Shown piece by piece: positions 36,389 to 44,429 of a DNA stretch of 64,000 nucleotides. Position 1 is the stretch's first letter. Every line of letters begins with the position of its first letter. A model generated the notes under the pieces. That model saw only the letters and a list, made by a program, of their open reading frames with translations. It searched no databases and was not told the DNA's origin. The translations under genes and the position numbers were made by a program. Origin of the DNA: Pusillimonas sp. TS35 (GTDB lineage Bacteria; Pseudomonadota; Gammaproteobacteria; Burkholderiales; Burkholderiaceae_B); contig NZ_WWER01000007.1 of assembly GCF_009857885.1 (NCBI RefSeq), positions 248,001 to 312,000 of the forward strand, read 5' to 3'.

Positions 36389-36871
36389 TCACAGCGGATC
36401 CAGCAAAATCGGCTCGCTGGGCGCGTTGTAGAGATTGAGAACGCGCTTGCCTTCTTCGTCATCGGTGACGGTTTCGCAGAAGAACTCAAAACGGTGTCCA
36501 TCTGGATCGGTGAAGTAAACGCCCACGCCCACTTTGTGATCGGTGACCTTCACAATCGGCACGTTCTTGGACAGCAGCATGCCGTATAGGCGCCGCAGCG
36601 CGTCCATGCCACCCTCGATCTCCAGGCCATAGTGCTGCATGTTCACCTCGCCCCGCATCAGCGCGCGCTCTTCAGGTGTTTCCGCTTTGATCAGCGCAAT
36701 ATCGTGATGCTTGACGCCGAAGGAAAGAAACACCCATTTCTCGCCACGCGCGGTTTCCGTCATGCCCAGCACATCTTCGTACCACGGCGCCGACGCGAAC
36801 GGATCCGCCACAAACAATGCAAGGTGCGTGCGCGCGATGCGCGGCTTGACCAGGGAATAATCCGTCGCCAT
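36389..36871 (-). CDS. VOC family protein, extradiol dioxygenase-like single module
   Basis: A 160-residue vicinal-oxygen-chelate protein. Possible metal ligands are His in RIARTHLALFV, His in NMQHYGLEIEGG and Glu in HRFEFFCET, the 2-His-1-carboxylate order of extradiol dioxygenases. DPDGHRFEFF is the common VOC signature. Type I ring-cleavage enzymes usually have two modules, so this one-module protein may act as a dimer or have another role. Position between the propeller and DUF1185 genes suggests a step in the operon's pathway. Confidence 0.82.
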   Translation of the reverse strand: MATDYSLVKPRIARTHLALFVADPFASAPWYEDVLGMTETARGEKWVFLSFGVKHHDIALIKAETPEERALMRGEVNMQHYGLEIEGGMDALRRLYGMLLSKNVPIVKVTDHKVGVGVYFTDPDGHRFEFFCETVTDDEEGKRVLNLYNAPSEPILLDPL

Positions 36872-36882
36872 GTTCCCGCCTC

Positions 36883-37920
36883 TCAGTCTATGGATTGTGG
36901 ATGGGCCACAATGGCGGCCTTGTAGGGCGTCCAGGCCACGGCGGTTATCTCGCTGAAATCGCGCCACTCTTTGAACCAGCTTTTGCCTGCATCCATCGAG
37001 CGGAACAGATGGCCGTACTTAGTGCCCGCGAATACCAGCGTTGGCTCGGACGCATGTACCCCAAACGCCCAGAAGGTTGAATTCGGCTGCGTATGCAGCG
37101 TCGCTGGTGTCCAGCTCGCGCCACGGTCAGTAGACCGGTACAGTTTGCTTCGCGTGCCAGGTGTGCCGTCGCCAATGGCCAGCATCAGCGCCTGCTCGCC
37201 ATCGCCCAGCGGCTGCACAGTGCGGGTGTAATACATGCCGTCGAAGCGGGTCTTCGAGGGCACGCCTGTCCAGGTTATGCCGTCGTCGATGCTGGTATAA
37301 ACCGTGTTCACAGACAGCACCATGGTCGTCTTGGGCACATCGCCATCACCCGGCACGATGCTGACGGCATGAATATCACTGTTGGCAATTGCACCACCCT
37401 CGCTATCCACGCGCGTGAAGGTGTCGCCTCGGTTATCGCTGCGCCATACGCCGCCTTCTTCGACGCCGAACCATACCTGGCGTGTGTCGGTTGGATCAAC
37501 GCAGATCGTCAGAATGCGCGGGCGATTCACGCCCTTGCAGTACTCGGGCAGCTCCGGTGGCAGGCGCTTCCAGTGCTTGCCACCGTCGTCGGAGCGGAAC
37601 ATCGCCGCCCGCGACGGGGCGCCGGTGCCTGCATAGACGATGTTCGAATCGGACGGATCAATGGCCAGCGCCCAAACCGTCATATCGTTCAAGGGCGAGT
37701 CGAGGCGCTCGAAATGCACCCCGCCATCTGTGCTCAAGCATATGCCCACATCGGCGCCCGCGTAGATCCGCGCGGAGTCGGCGGGATCCACAGCGAGGCT
37801 GCGCACCGTGCCATCGAACTCGATCGCTTCCTTCAGGCCCAACCTGTGCCAGGTCGCCCCATTGTCGGCGCTGCGCACAATACCTTGGCCAGCCGTTCCA
37901 ACCAGAATGGTTCCTTCCAT
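36883..37920 (-). CDS. Seven-Asp-box beta-propeller protein (BNR/sialidase-like fold)
   Basis: A 345-residue protein with seven Asp-box turns: RSADNGATW, LSTDGGVHF, RSDDGGKHW, RSDNRGDTF, TSIDDGITW, RSTDRGASW and RSMDAGKSW. That count suggests a seven-bladed propeller. No signal peptide is visible, which is unusual as most Asp-box proteins are exported. The start is the ATG at 37920, with GAGGAG six bases upstream; a TTG two codons earlier would sit on the ribosome site. No catalytic residues of sialidases are evident. It lies 11 bases before the VOC gene. Function unknown. Confidence 0.78.
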   Translation of the reverse strand: MEGTILVGTAGQGIVRSADNGATWHRLGLKEAIEFDGTVRSLAVDPADSARIYAGADVGICLSTDGGVHFERLDSPLNDMTVWALAIDPSDSNIVYAGTGAPSRAAMFRSDDGGKHWKRLPPELPEYCKGVNRPRILTICVDPTDTRQVWFGVEEGGVWRSDNRGDTFTRVDSEGGAIANSDIHAVSIVPGDGDVPKTTMVLSVNTVYTSIDDGITWTGVPSKTRFDGMYYTRTVQPLGDGEQALMLAIGDGTPGTRSKLYRSTDRGASWTPATLHTQPNSTFWAFGVHASEPTLVFAGTKYGHLFRSMDAGKSWFKEWRDFSEITAVAWTPYKAAIVAHPQSID

Positions 37921-37949
37921 GTTCAACTCCTCGAATAGGGTCTGGAGAT

Positions 37950-38744
37950 CTAGAGAAATACGCCGCGCGATATGCCGCCATCCACACCGATGGATTCTCC
38001 GGTGATGGCGCCGGCGCGGGGCGATGCCAGGAACAGCACGGTGTCGGCAATTTCGTTCGGCTGCAAGACGCGGCGTATCGGCGTTACCTTGACGTAGTTG
38101 GCTTCGACCTGGCCCGCGGTCAAGCCTTGCTTGATCGCCTCTTTTTCGTACAGCTCGTGAATATGCGGTGTCTCCACAACCCCGGGGTGTATGACGTTGA
38201 CGGTGATGCCGCTTGGGCCGAGCTGGTCGGACAGCACCTTGGTCATGTGGCAGATCGCCACATTGCGCATACCCGACAACTGCTTGCTGCCCCGCCCTGT
38301 CAGGCCGCCGATGTTGATGATGCGGCCATAGCTATTCTTCTTCATGTGCGGCGATGCGGCCTTGGCGCACCGCATATAGCCCACCACCTTGATATCGATA
38401 TCCTTGAGCAGTCCCTCAGGATCCGCTTCATCAATGTCGCTGCGCACCAGCCCGCCCGGATGGGCGGCACCATTCACTAGAATGTCGATCCTGCCGAAGT
38501 GCGCCGCTACCTGATCCATCATTGACGTGATCTGCTCGGTGCTCGAGACATCCGCAGCTACCGGCATGATTTCAGTGCCAGTCTGCGCAGCGATCTCCCT
38601 GGCCGCTTCTTCGAGGCGTTCGCGGCCTCGGGCCACGATGGCCACACGCACACCCTCGCGGGCAAGCGCCTCCGTTACTGCACGGCCAATGCCCAAACTG
38701 CCGCCCGTCACCACTGCCACTTTGCCTTTCAATTGCAGATCCAT
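37950..38744 (-). CDS. SDR-fold oxidoreductase-like protein lacking the catalytic triad
   Basis: A 264-residue classical short-chain dehydrogenase fold. The cofactor glycine motif VVTGGSLGIGRA (about 11-22), ILVNGAAHPGG and C-terminal GESIGVDGG are present. The active site is altered: the expected Ser is Gly in INIGGLTG, and the YxxxK position aligns with S157-GMR-N161 before VAICHMTKVLSDQLGPSGITVN. Thus neither the Tyr nor the Lys is present. It may bind nucleotide without classical chemistry or use other residues. It follows the ThDP enzyme by 114 bases. Confidence 0.85.
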   Translation of the reverse strand: MDLQLKGKVAVVTGGSLGIGRAVTEALAREGVRVAIVARGRERLEEAAREIAAQTGTEIMPVAADVSSTEQITSMMDQVAAHFGRIDILVNGAAHPGGLVRSDIDEADPEGLLKDIDIKVVGYMRCAKAASPHMKKNSYGRIINIGGLTGRGSKQLSGMRNVAICHMTKVLSDQLGPSGITVNVIHPGVVETPHIHELYEKEAIKQGLTAGQVEANYVKVTPIRRVLQPNEIADTVLFLASPRAGAITGESIGVDGGISRGVFL

Positions 38745-38858
38745 TGCTTTCCATCCTCCGGTTTCGTGATTACGTTCGGTCGCCAGCCGCCCTGCGGCAT
38801 GGCCGCCCGGACGCTTCTTGACACTTGTTTTTGTACCGATGTTTTGTGTGCCGACACC

Positions 38859-40499
38859 CTACATGCTCATTTCAATGAGCATCGGGCCATCCACGGCAAA
38901 GGCGCGCTCGAGCGCATCGGACAGCGTCTCGGCGCTTTCCACCCGTACCGCGCCGACGCCATAGCTGGTGGCCAGGCCCACCCAATCGATACGCGGGTGA
39001 TCCAGCGCCGTCATCTGCGTTGCGCTCGGGCTAAGCGCCTTGCCGTCGCGGCGCAACTCATTGCGCAGCACCGCATACTGGTGATTGGCGACGATCAGCA
39101 CCGTTACACGAAGGTTTTCATGGGCCAGCGACCAGAGCGTCTGTATGGTGTATTGCGTGCTGCCATCGGACAGCAGCGCCACGACACGGCGGTCTGGGCA
39201 GGCTATAGCCGCCCCCATAGCAACAGGAAGGCCCTGCCCAATCGCACCGCCCGTGTTGGTAAGCGCGGTATGCGGCCGGGCGGCCGCCGATGCGGCATAG
39301 AACGGGTAGCCGCACGTCCCGCCTTCCACCGAAACAATCGCACCCTCTGGCAGCATGCGCGCAAGCGTGGCCGAGGCATTACGCGCATCGAGCGGACCCG
39401 CCTGCGGCGCGATCACAGGCGCTTCGGAGGCGGCATATTGCGCGGCGCCAAGCTCCTCGACCACGGCTTCCAGGATTGCCACCGCATCTTCGCCCGGCCC
39501 CGCCAGCGTAAGGAGGCGTGCATCTTCCACCATCTGGCTGGGTTGGCCTTCATAGCCAAAATAGGTAATCGGCCGCAACGCACCTACCAGCACAACAATA
39601 TCGGCGAGGTCGAGTACGGCACGCGCCGGCTCAGGGAAGTACGGCAGCCTGTCAAAATCGGGCAGCCCCTGCCCGCGTTCGGCGCGCGACGGAAATGTCT
39701 CCGCGTAAGCCTTGGCACCCAATGCAGCACACAGGCGGGCAACGAGCTTTTGCCCCGCAGCGCTCAGCGCGGCGGTTTCGCCCCCGCCTCCCAACAGAAA
39801 CAAGGGCTTGCGCGCCGCGCGCAAGCGCGCCGCCACCGCCTGGATGTGTGCCCGCGTAACCGCGGGCGCGGCTTTTTCCACCAGACGAACCGCTTGTGGC
39901 GCGTGCGGCAACTGCGCCGCCTGGAAATCCGCCGGCACAATCAGGGTAGCGCCTTGCCCGCCGTTCGCCCGGCTTTGCGCGACGGCCTGATGTGCCGACG
40001 CAGCCATGTCCTGCGCATTCGCGACGCGATGCACCCAACCCGATACGGGCTTCGCCAGTGACTCAATATCGGAGGACAGCGGCGCATCGTAAGGCAGATG
40101 CCAACTGGTGTGATCGCCGATCAAGTTGACGATGGGCGTGCGGGCGCGGCGCGCATTGTGCAGATTAGCGATGCCATTGGCAAAGCCGGGCCCCAGATGC
40201 AGCAGCGTTGCAGCTGGTTTACCGCGCATGCGGCCATACCCGTCGGCCGCGCCGGTACAGACGTTTTCCTGCAAACCGACAATACACCGCATTTCAGGGT
40301 GGGCCTGCGCAGCCCGCACAAAATCCAGCTCCGTCGTGCCAGGGTTTGCGAAGCAGACCGATACGCCGGACTGCACCAGTGCACCAAGCATGGCGCCGGC
40401 GCCGCTTTGCGCGCACCCACCCATCTGCTCGCCCGCCCGTTCACCTTCGTGCTCGCGCGTCGCGTCCGAGCCAACTGATACGACTGCCTTCGCTTCCAT
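38859..40499 (-). CDS. Thiamine diphosphate-dependent enzyme (acetolactate synthase / benzoylformate decarboxylase-like)
   Basis: A 546-residue ThDP enzyme. The N-terminal domain carries the catalytic Glu in VGLQENVCTGAADGYGRM, and the C-terminal domain the Mg-ThDP motif VALLSDGSTQYTIQTLWSLAHENLRV, a variant of GDG-N with Ser for the first Gly. NTGGAIGQGLPVAMGAA also fits. Benzoylformate decarboxylases and acetolactate synthases share this layout; decarboxylation of a 2-oxo acid to an aldehyde would supply the operon's aldehyde dehydrogenase. It is the first gene of the operon, divergent from the IclR regulator. Confidence 0.88.
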   Translation of the reverse strand: MEAKAVVSVGSDATREHEGERAGEQMGGCAQSGAGAMLGALVQSGVSVCFANPGTTELDFVRAAQAHPEMRCIVGLQENVCTGAADGYGRMRGKPAATLLHLGPGFANGIANLHNARRARTPIVNLIGDHTSWHLPYDAPLSSDIESLAKPVSGWVHRVANAQDMAASAHQAVAQSRANGGQGATLIVPADFQAAQLPHAPQAVRLVEKAAPAVTRAHIQAVAARLRAARKPLFLLGGGGETAALSAAGQKLVARLCAALGAKAYAETFPSRAERGQGLPDFDRLPYFPEPARAVLDLADIVVLVGALRPITYFGYEGQPSQMVEDARLLTLAGPGEDAVAILEAVVEELGAAQYAASEAPVIAPQAGPLDARNASATLARMLPEGAIVSVEGGTCGYPFYAASAAARPHTALTNTGGAIGQGLPVAMGAAIACPDRRVVALLSDGSTQYTIQTLWSLAHENLRVTVLIVANHQYAVLRNELRRDGKALSPSATQMTALDHPRIDWVGLATSYGVGAVRVESAETLSDALERAFAVDGPMLIEMSM

Positions 40500-40552
40500 A
40501 ATCACTCCATTCCGGGGCACTTCTTATCTGATCTAATTTTTAGCAAGATTAT

Positions 40553-40570
40553 CGTAATTTGATAATTACG
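40553..40570. promoter_or_regulatory. Palindrome in the divergent IclR / ThDP-enzyme promoter
   Basis: CGTAATT-TGAT-AATTACG is an 18-base palindrome in the AT-rich 255-base gap between the two divergent starts. GATAAT read on the minus strand, next to it, could be a -10 for the ThDP gene. The position fits an IclR operator. Confidence 0.45.
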
Positions 40571-40754
40571 TAAATAGTATAGGTTTAAAAATAGCAAATC
40601 TAATGGAAAATACCGATATTGGATAAATATGCAGAATTTTCGAACAGCCCTACCGTCATGCGTTCCGCACGCGCTCAGCAGGTCACGCAAGCGGCGATCC
40701 GGTTCGCCCTGCCCCTCGGGCTATGATGTTCTCGCTCGTCAAATAAAAAACACC

Positions 40755-41510
40755 ATGAACAGTCTCCGCCGCATGCTCCAGATCCTTGATCTGTTCGGCC
40801 CCGAACAATCCGTCGTCGACGCGGAATCAATCTGCGCGCAGCTGGCGTTCGCGCCGGCCACCGCCTACCGATACATCAAGGAGTTGTGCGATGCCGGCTT
40901 GCTCACCCGCTTCCCCAAGGGATATGCGCTGGGCCCCCGCATCATCGAGCTCGACCTGCTGATGCGCGACCACGATCCGCTCGTCGCGGGCAGCCGCGAC
41001 CTCATGGTTGAGATCGTTGAAAAGACAGGCATGGACATATTGCTGAGCCAGCTCTACGGCGACTCTGTCGTCAGTGTTCACCAACAATCGCGCGGGGATC
41101 CGTTCAAGCTGAAGTTCGGGCGCGGCAAGGCAATGGGTTTGTTCCAGAATGCGACTGGCCGGGTCATCCTCGCTCATCTACCGCCGCGCAAGCTGCGACG
41201 CATCTTCGACGAGCACGAAGGCAACGCGCAACTGAAGCGCCTGGGCTCAGACTGGAAGCATTTTTCACGCACTCTGCGCGATATCCGCAAGTGTGGTTAT
41301 TGCATCACTCACGGCGAAGCCGACGTCAATCTCAGCGGCGTTGCGGCGGCGATTTTCGATGAGCAGCAGCGCGTGCTGGGCAGTATCACCCTGCTTGCCC
41401 AACGCGAACGGTATCGTGCATTCAATGAAGATTACCTGGCGGAGCTGGCCACCAGCACAGCAGCGAAGATCAGTGCGCGCATCGCCACATCCGGGCAGGA
41501 TTCAACGTAG
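40755..41510 (+). CDS. IclR family transcriptional regulator
   Basis: A 251-residue regulator. The N-terminal winged helix (MNSLRRMLQILDLF, then SICAQLAFAPATAYRYIKELCDAGLL) is followed by the effector-binding GAF-like domain (about 85-245) with FKLKFGRGKAMGLFQNATGRVILAHL and CGYCITHGEADVNLSGVAAAIFD. The ATG at 40755 gives the family start. It is divergent from the ten-gene operon and most likely controls it in response to an aromatic or carboxylate ligand. Confidence 0.92.
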   Translation: MNSLRRMLQILDLFGPEQSVVDAESICAQLAFAPATAYRYIKELCDAGLLTRFPKGYALGPRIIELDLLMRDHDPLVAGSRDLMVEIVEKTGMDILLSQLYGDSVVSVHQQSRGDPFKLKFGRGKAMGLFQNATGRVILAHLPPRKLRRIFDEHEGNAQLKRLGSDWKHFSRTLRDIRKCGYCITHGEADVNLSGVAAAIFDEQQRVLGSITLLAQRERYRAFNEDYLAELATSTAAKISARIATSGQDST

Positions 41511-41540
41511 ACGGCCGCATGCACCAGACCGCCGGCGGCG

Positions 41541-42434
41541 TCAGGCATATTGCAGGCAAATATCGCGAAGACGCCCGACCAACGGCGTCGGCGCATCGCG
41601 CTTTGCAACCAGCGACAAAGACAGGCATGCGTGTGCACCGACGTCGGCCAGTTCTATGAAACGCACGTGCGCAGTTGGATAGGCCCGCGTTACGCCGGGC
41701 ACCAAGGTAATGCCCATGCCGCTCGCCACCAGGCTGACCAGGGTCTGTACCTGTATGGCTTCCTGGCTGATGCGGGGCGTGAAGCCCGCCGCATAGCAGA
41801 GCGCCAGCGCAACACCGTACAGGCCAGGCACCTTGACGGCGTCATACATCACGAAATTCTCGCCTCGACAATCAGCCAGTTGTACATCGCGCTTCGCGGC
41901 CAGGGGATGCTGGGCCGGCACGGCCAGCACCAAATCATCGCGCTGGAGAATACACGCGCCCAGCCGCGGATCATCTGCAATCGGGCCGCGTACCACACAG
42001 GCGTCCAGTTCACGGCTGTGAATCAATTCAATAAGCTCGACCGTACTCCCTTCGCGCAGGTCCAGACGAGCATCCGGATAGCGTTCACGAAATGCATTGA
42101 GCGCCGGCGGCAGCAGCGTATACGTGGCCGATCCCACGAAACCAAGCCGCAGCGTACCGCCCTCGCCACTGGCCACCATCCTCGCCGCCCTGCAGGCCTG
42201 CTCGGCATGGTGGATGGCTATGCGCGCATCGTCCAGCATGGCATGCCCGGCGGGCGTCAAGGACACGCCACGCGCACCGCGCACAAACAGCGGCGTACCC
42301 ACGGTTTGCTCCAGCCGCTGTATCGACACGGATAACGCCGGCTGTGCAATGAACAACTGTTCCGCCGCGCGGCGGAAGGTACCCGTTTCGGCAATGGCAA
42401 TGAGCTGCTGGAGCTGGCGCAGGCTTACAGACAT
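41541..42434 (-). CDS. LysR family transcriptional regulator
   Basis: A 297-residue LTTR with the helix-turn-helix LRQLQQLIAIAETGTFRRAAEQLFIAQPALSVSIQRLEQ and an effector domain (about 90-295) beginning LRLGFVGSATYTLLPPAL. It is divergent from the CoA-transferase-MaoC-Bug unit and probably regulates it. It converges with the IclR gene across 30 bases. Confidence 0.92.
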   Translation of the reverse strand: MSVSLRQLQQLIAIAETGTFRRAAEQLFIAQPALSVSIQRLEQTVGTPLFVRGARGVSLTPAGHAMLDDARIAIHHAEQACRAARMVASGEGGTLRLGFVGSATYTLLPPALNAFRERYPDARLDLREGSTVELIELIHSRELDACVVRGPIADDPRLGACILQRDDLVLAVPAQHPLAAKRDVQLADCRGENFVMYDAVKVPGLYGVALALCYAAGFTPRISQEAIQVQTLVSLVASGMGITLVPGVTRAYPTAHVRFIELADVGAHACLSLSLVAKRDAPTPLVGRLRDICLQYA

Positions 42435-42449
42435 AACATTTATGTATCG

Positions 42450-42459
42450 ATCAATTGAT
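42450..42459. promoter_or_regulatory. Candidate LysR operator palindrome
   Basis: ATCAATTGAT is a perfect 10-base palindrome 15 bases before the LysR start and within the 199-base divergent gap. Its location would allow autorepression; contact is not shown. Confidence 0.3.
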
Positions 42460-42633
42460 AAACAATATTAGACCATTATGAGTCGATTGGATATGCTCAG
42501 AAAATCCATCTGGAAGCGGGGCTGCAGTGCACAACAGCCGAGTCGCGCATCCGCAGGCCATCACCGGCGCCCCTTAGGCGCGCCACGACAATAGCCGGAG
42601 CGCATTGATCGCCTGGCCGGAGCAGAAAACCAC

Positions 42634-43845
42634 ATGCTGTCTTCTACAACCGCTGCGCTAGGCGGCATCCGGGTTCTTGATCTGACCTCGGTTGTGTTCG
42701 GCCCCTATGCTTCACAGATTCTGGCCGACTATGGCGCCGATGTAGTGAAGATCGAATCGCCGGCCGGCGACTCCACGCGCAATACCGGCCCGGCCCTGGA
42801 AACAGGCATGTCCGCTGTGTTTCTGGGCATCAACCGAAACAAGCGCAGCATTGTTCTGGACCTGAAGAAGGCGTCGGCCAGAGAGGCACTGTTGTCGCTG
42901 ATCGATAGCGCGGATGTCCTGATGCACAGCGTCCGGCCGCAAAAAATGGCTGCGCTTGGCCTGGACGCGGACACGGTTCGCGCACGCAACCCACGGCTCA
43001 TTTACGCCGGGCTGCACGGCTTCGGCAACGGCGGCGCCTATTCGGGCGATCCGGCATACGACGACACCATACAGGGGCTGAGCGGGATTGCAGATATTGT
43101 CGCTCGTCAGTCGGGCGAACCGCGCTACTTGCCCACCATCGCCGCAGACAAAACCTGCGGTCTGGTTGCCGCGCATGCCATCCTGGCCGCACTGTTTCAA
43201 CGCGAACGAACCGGCCAGGGGCAGTTCGTCGAGATACCCATGTTCGAATCCATGGCTTCGTACACCCTGGTGGAACATTTCTATGGCCGCCATCTGGTCG
43301 ACGCCGGCGAACCCGCGGGGTACCCGCGCCTGCTCTCGGCCTGGCGCCGCCCCTACCAGACCCGCGACGGCTATCTGTGCATCATGCCGTATACCGATAC
43401 CCACTGGCAGCGCTTCTTTGCCGGCACAGGGCATCCGGAATGGGCCAATGACCCGCGTTTCACGAGTATTTCCGCGCGCACCCAGCACATCGATGCACTT
43501 TACGAAATCACCGGCACGCTCATGCGAGAGCGCGACAGCGCCGAATGGCTGGCCTTCTTTGCGGACCACGAGATCCCCGCCACACGCGTGAACACGCTGG
43601 AAGACCTGGAGCGAGATGCACATCTGAAAAGCGTGGACTTCTTCGTCGACCTGCGCGACCCGCAAGAGAATACATACCGCTTCACCCGCAACCCTGTGCG
43701 GATGGAGCAATCAGTGGTCCCTGTCGCCATGCCGCCACGCCTGGGCCAACATACCCGTGAAGTTCTTGCCGAAGCGGGGCTGTCGGCCGACACGATCGAT
43801 AACCTGCTTCGCAGCGGCGCCGCGAAGCACCACGCGAAACTCTGA
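42634..43845 (+). CDS. Class III CoA-transferase (CaiB/BaiF family)
   Basis: A 403-residue family III CoA-transferase moving CoA between carboxylates. RVLDLTSVVFGPYASQILADYGADVVKIE opens the protein, and the catalytic Asp143 lies in GDPAYDDTIQGLSG, followed by RTGQGQFVEIPMFESMASY and the C-terminal PPRLGQHTREVLAEAGL. It is the first gene of a unit with a MaoC-like protein and Bug receptor, suggesting activation of an imported acid. Confidence 0.93.
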   Translation: MLSSTTAALGGIRVLDLTSVVFGPYASQILADYGADVVKIESPAGDSTRNTGPALETGMSAVFLGINRNKRSIVLDLKKASAREALLSLIDSADVLMHSVRPQKMAALGLDADTVRARNPRLIYAGLHGFGNGGAYSGDPAYDDTIQGLSGIADIVARQSGEPRYLPTIAADKTCGLVAAHAILAALFQRERTGQGQFVEIPMFESMASYTLVEHFYGRHLVDAGEPAGYPRLLSAWRRPYQTRDGYLCIMPYTDTHWQRFFAGTGHPEWANDPRFTSISARTQHIDALYEITGTLMRERDSAEWLAFFADHEIPATRVNTLEDLERDAHLKSVDFFVDLRDPQENTYRFTRNPVRMEQSVVPVAMPPRLGQHTREVLAEAGLSADTIDNLLRSGAAKHHAKL

Positions 43846-43909
43846 TTACTGGACGCCATCCAGTGCCCTTGACACTTTACTGACTCGCTTTTCATTTCTC
43901 GGATATAGC

Positions 43910-44374
43910 ATGCACGATACCCCTCCCACACTCGGCCTAGGTTATTACTGGCAGGATCTGAACGCCGGCCAACGCTTCCAGACTTTTCGCCGCACCATCA
44001 CCGAAACCGATCTGGTCAACTTCATTAGCACAACCGGCATGCTGGAGACGATATTCATCGACACCACCTATGCCAGCGGCGCGATCAAAGGGCGGCCTGT
44101 CCCGGGCGCGCTTACCTATGGGCTGATCGAAGGGTTGCTTATGCAAGGCATGGTTCAGGGCACAGGCCTCGCACTGCTGGAGGTGCATAAAAAAATGATC
44201 GCCCCTGTCATGGTGGGCGACACCGTCCATGCCCTGGTGGAAATTCTGTCCGTGCGGCCTACATCGAAAAACAACCGAGCCATTGTCGGATCACGCGTCG
44301 ACGTCAAGAATCAGCATGGCCAGGACGTCATGACCTACACCGTCACCCGCATGCTGGCCGGCAGGCCGGATTAG
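43910..44374 (+). CDS. MaoC-like hotdog-fold protein with altered hydratase site
   Basis: A 154-residue single-hotdog protein. GYYWQDLNAGQRFQTFRRTITETDLVNF and GRPVPGALTYGLIEGLL match MaoC-type acyl dehydratases. In the helix where hydratases carry D-x-N-P-x-H, this protein reads TGMLETIFID, so the catalytic Asp and His are Met and Phe. It may be a non-hydrating binder or thioesterase-like member. It follows the CoA-transferase by 64 bases. The start is the ATG giving MHDTPPTLGLGYY. Confidence 0.82.
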   Translation: MHDTPPTLGLGYYWQDLNAGQRFQTFRRTITETDLVNFISTTGMLETIFIDTTYASGAIKGRPVPGALTYGLIEGLLMQGMVQGTGLALLEVHKKMIAPVMVGDTVHALVEILSVRPTSKNNRAIVGSRVDVKNQHGQDVMTYTVTRMLAGRPD

Positions 44375-44429
44375 GCTGCACGACACCCTGCAAAGAACGC
44401 AACCCACAATAAGGAAGAAGGAGACAACA

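Noticed and set aside
38733-40061. A 442-codon open frame opposite the ThDP enzyme
   Set aside because: Arg/His-rich shadow translation with no motifs, against a complete ThDP enzyme on the other strand.
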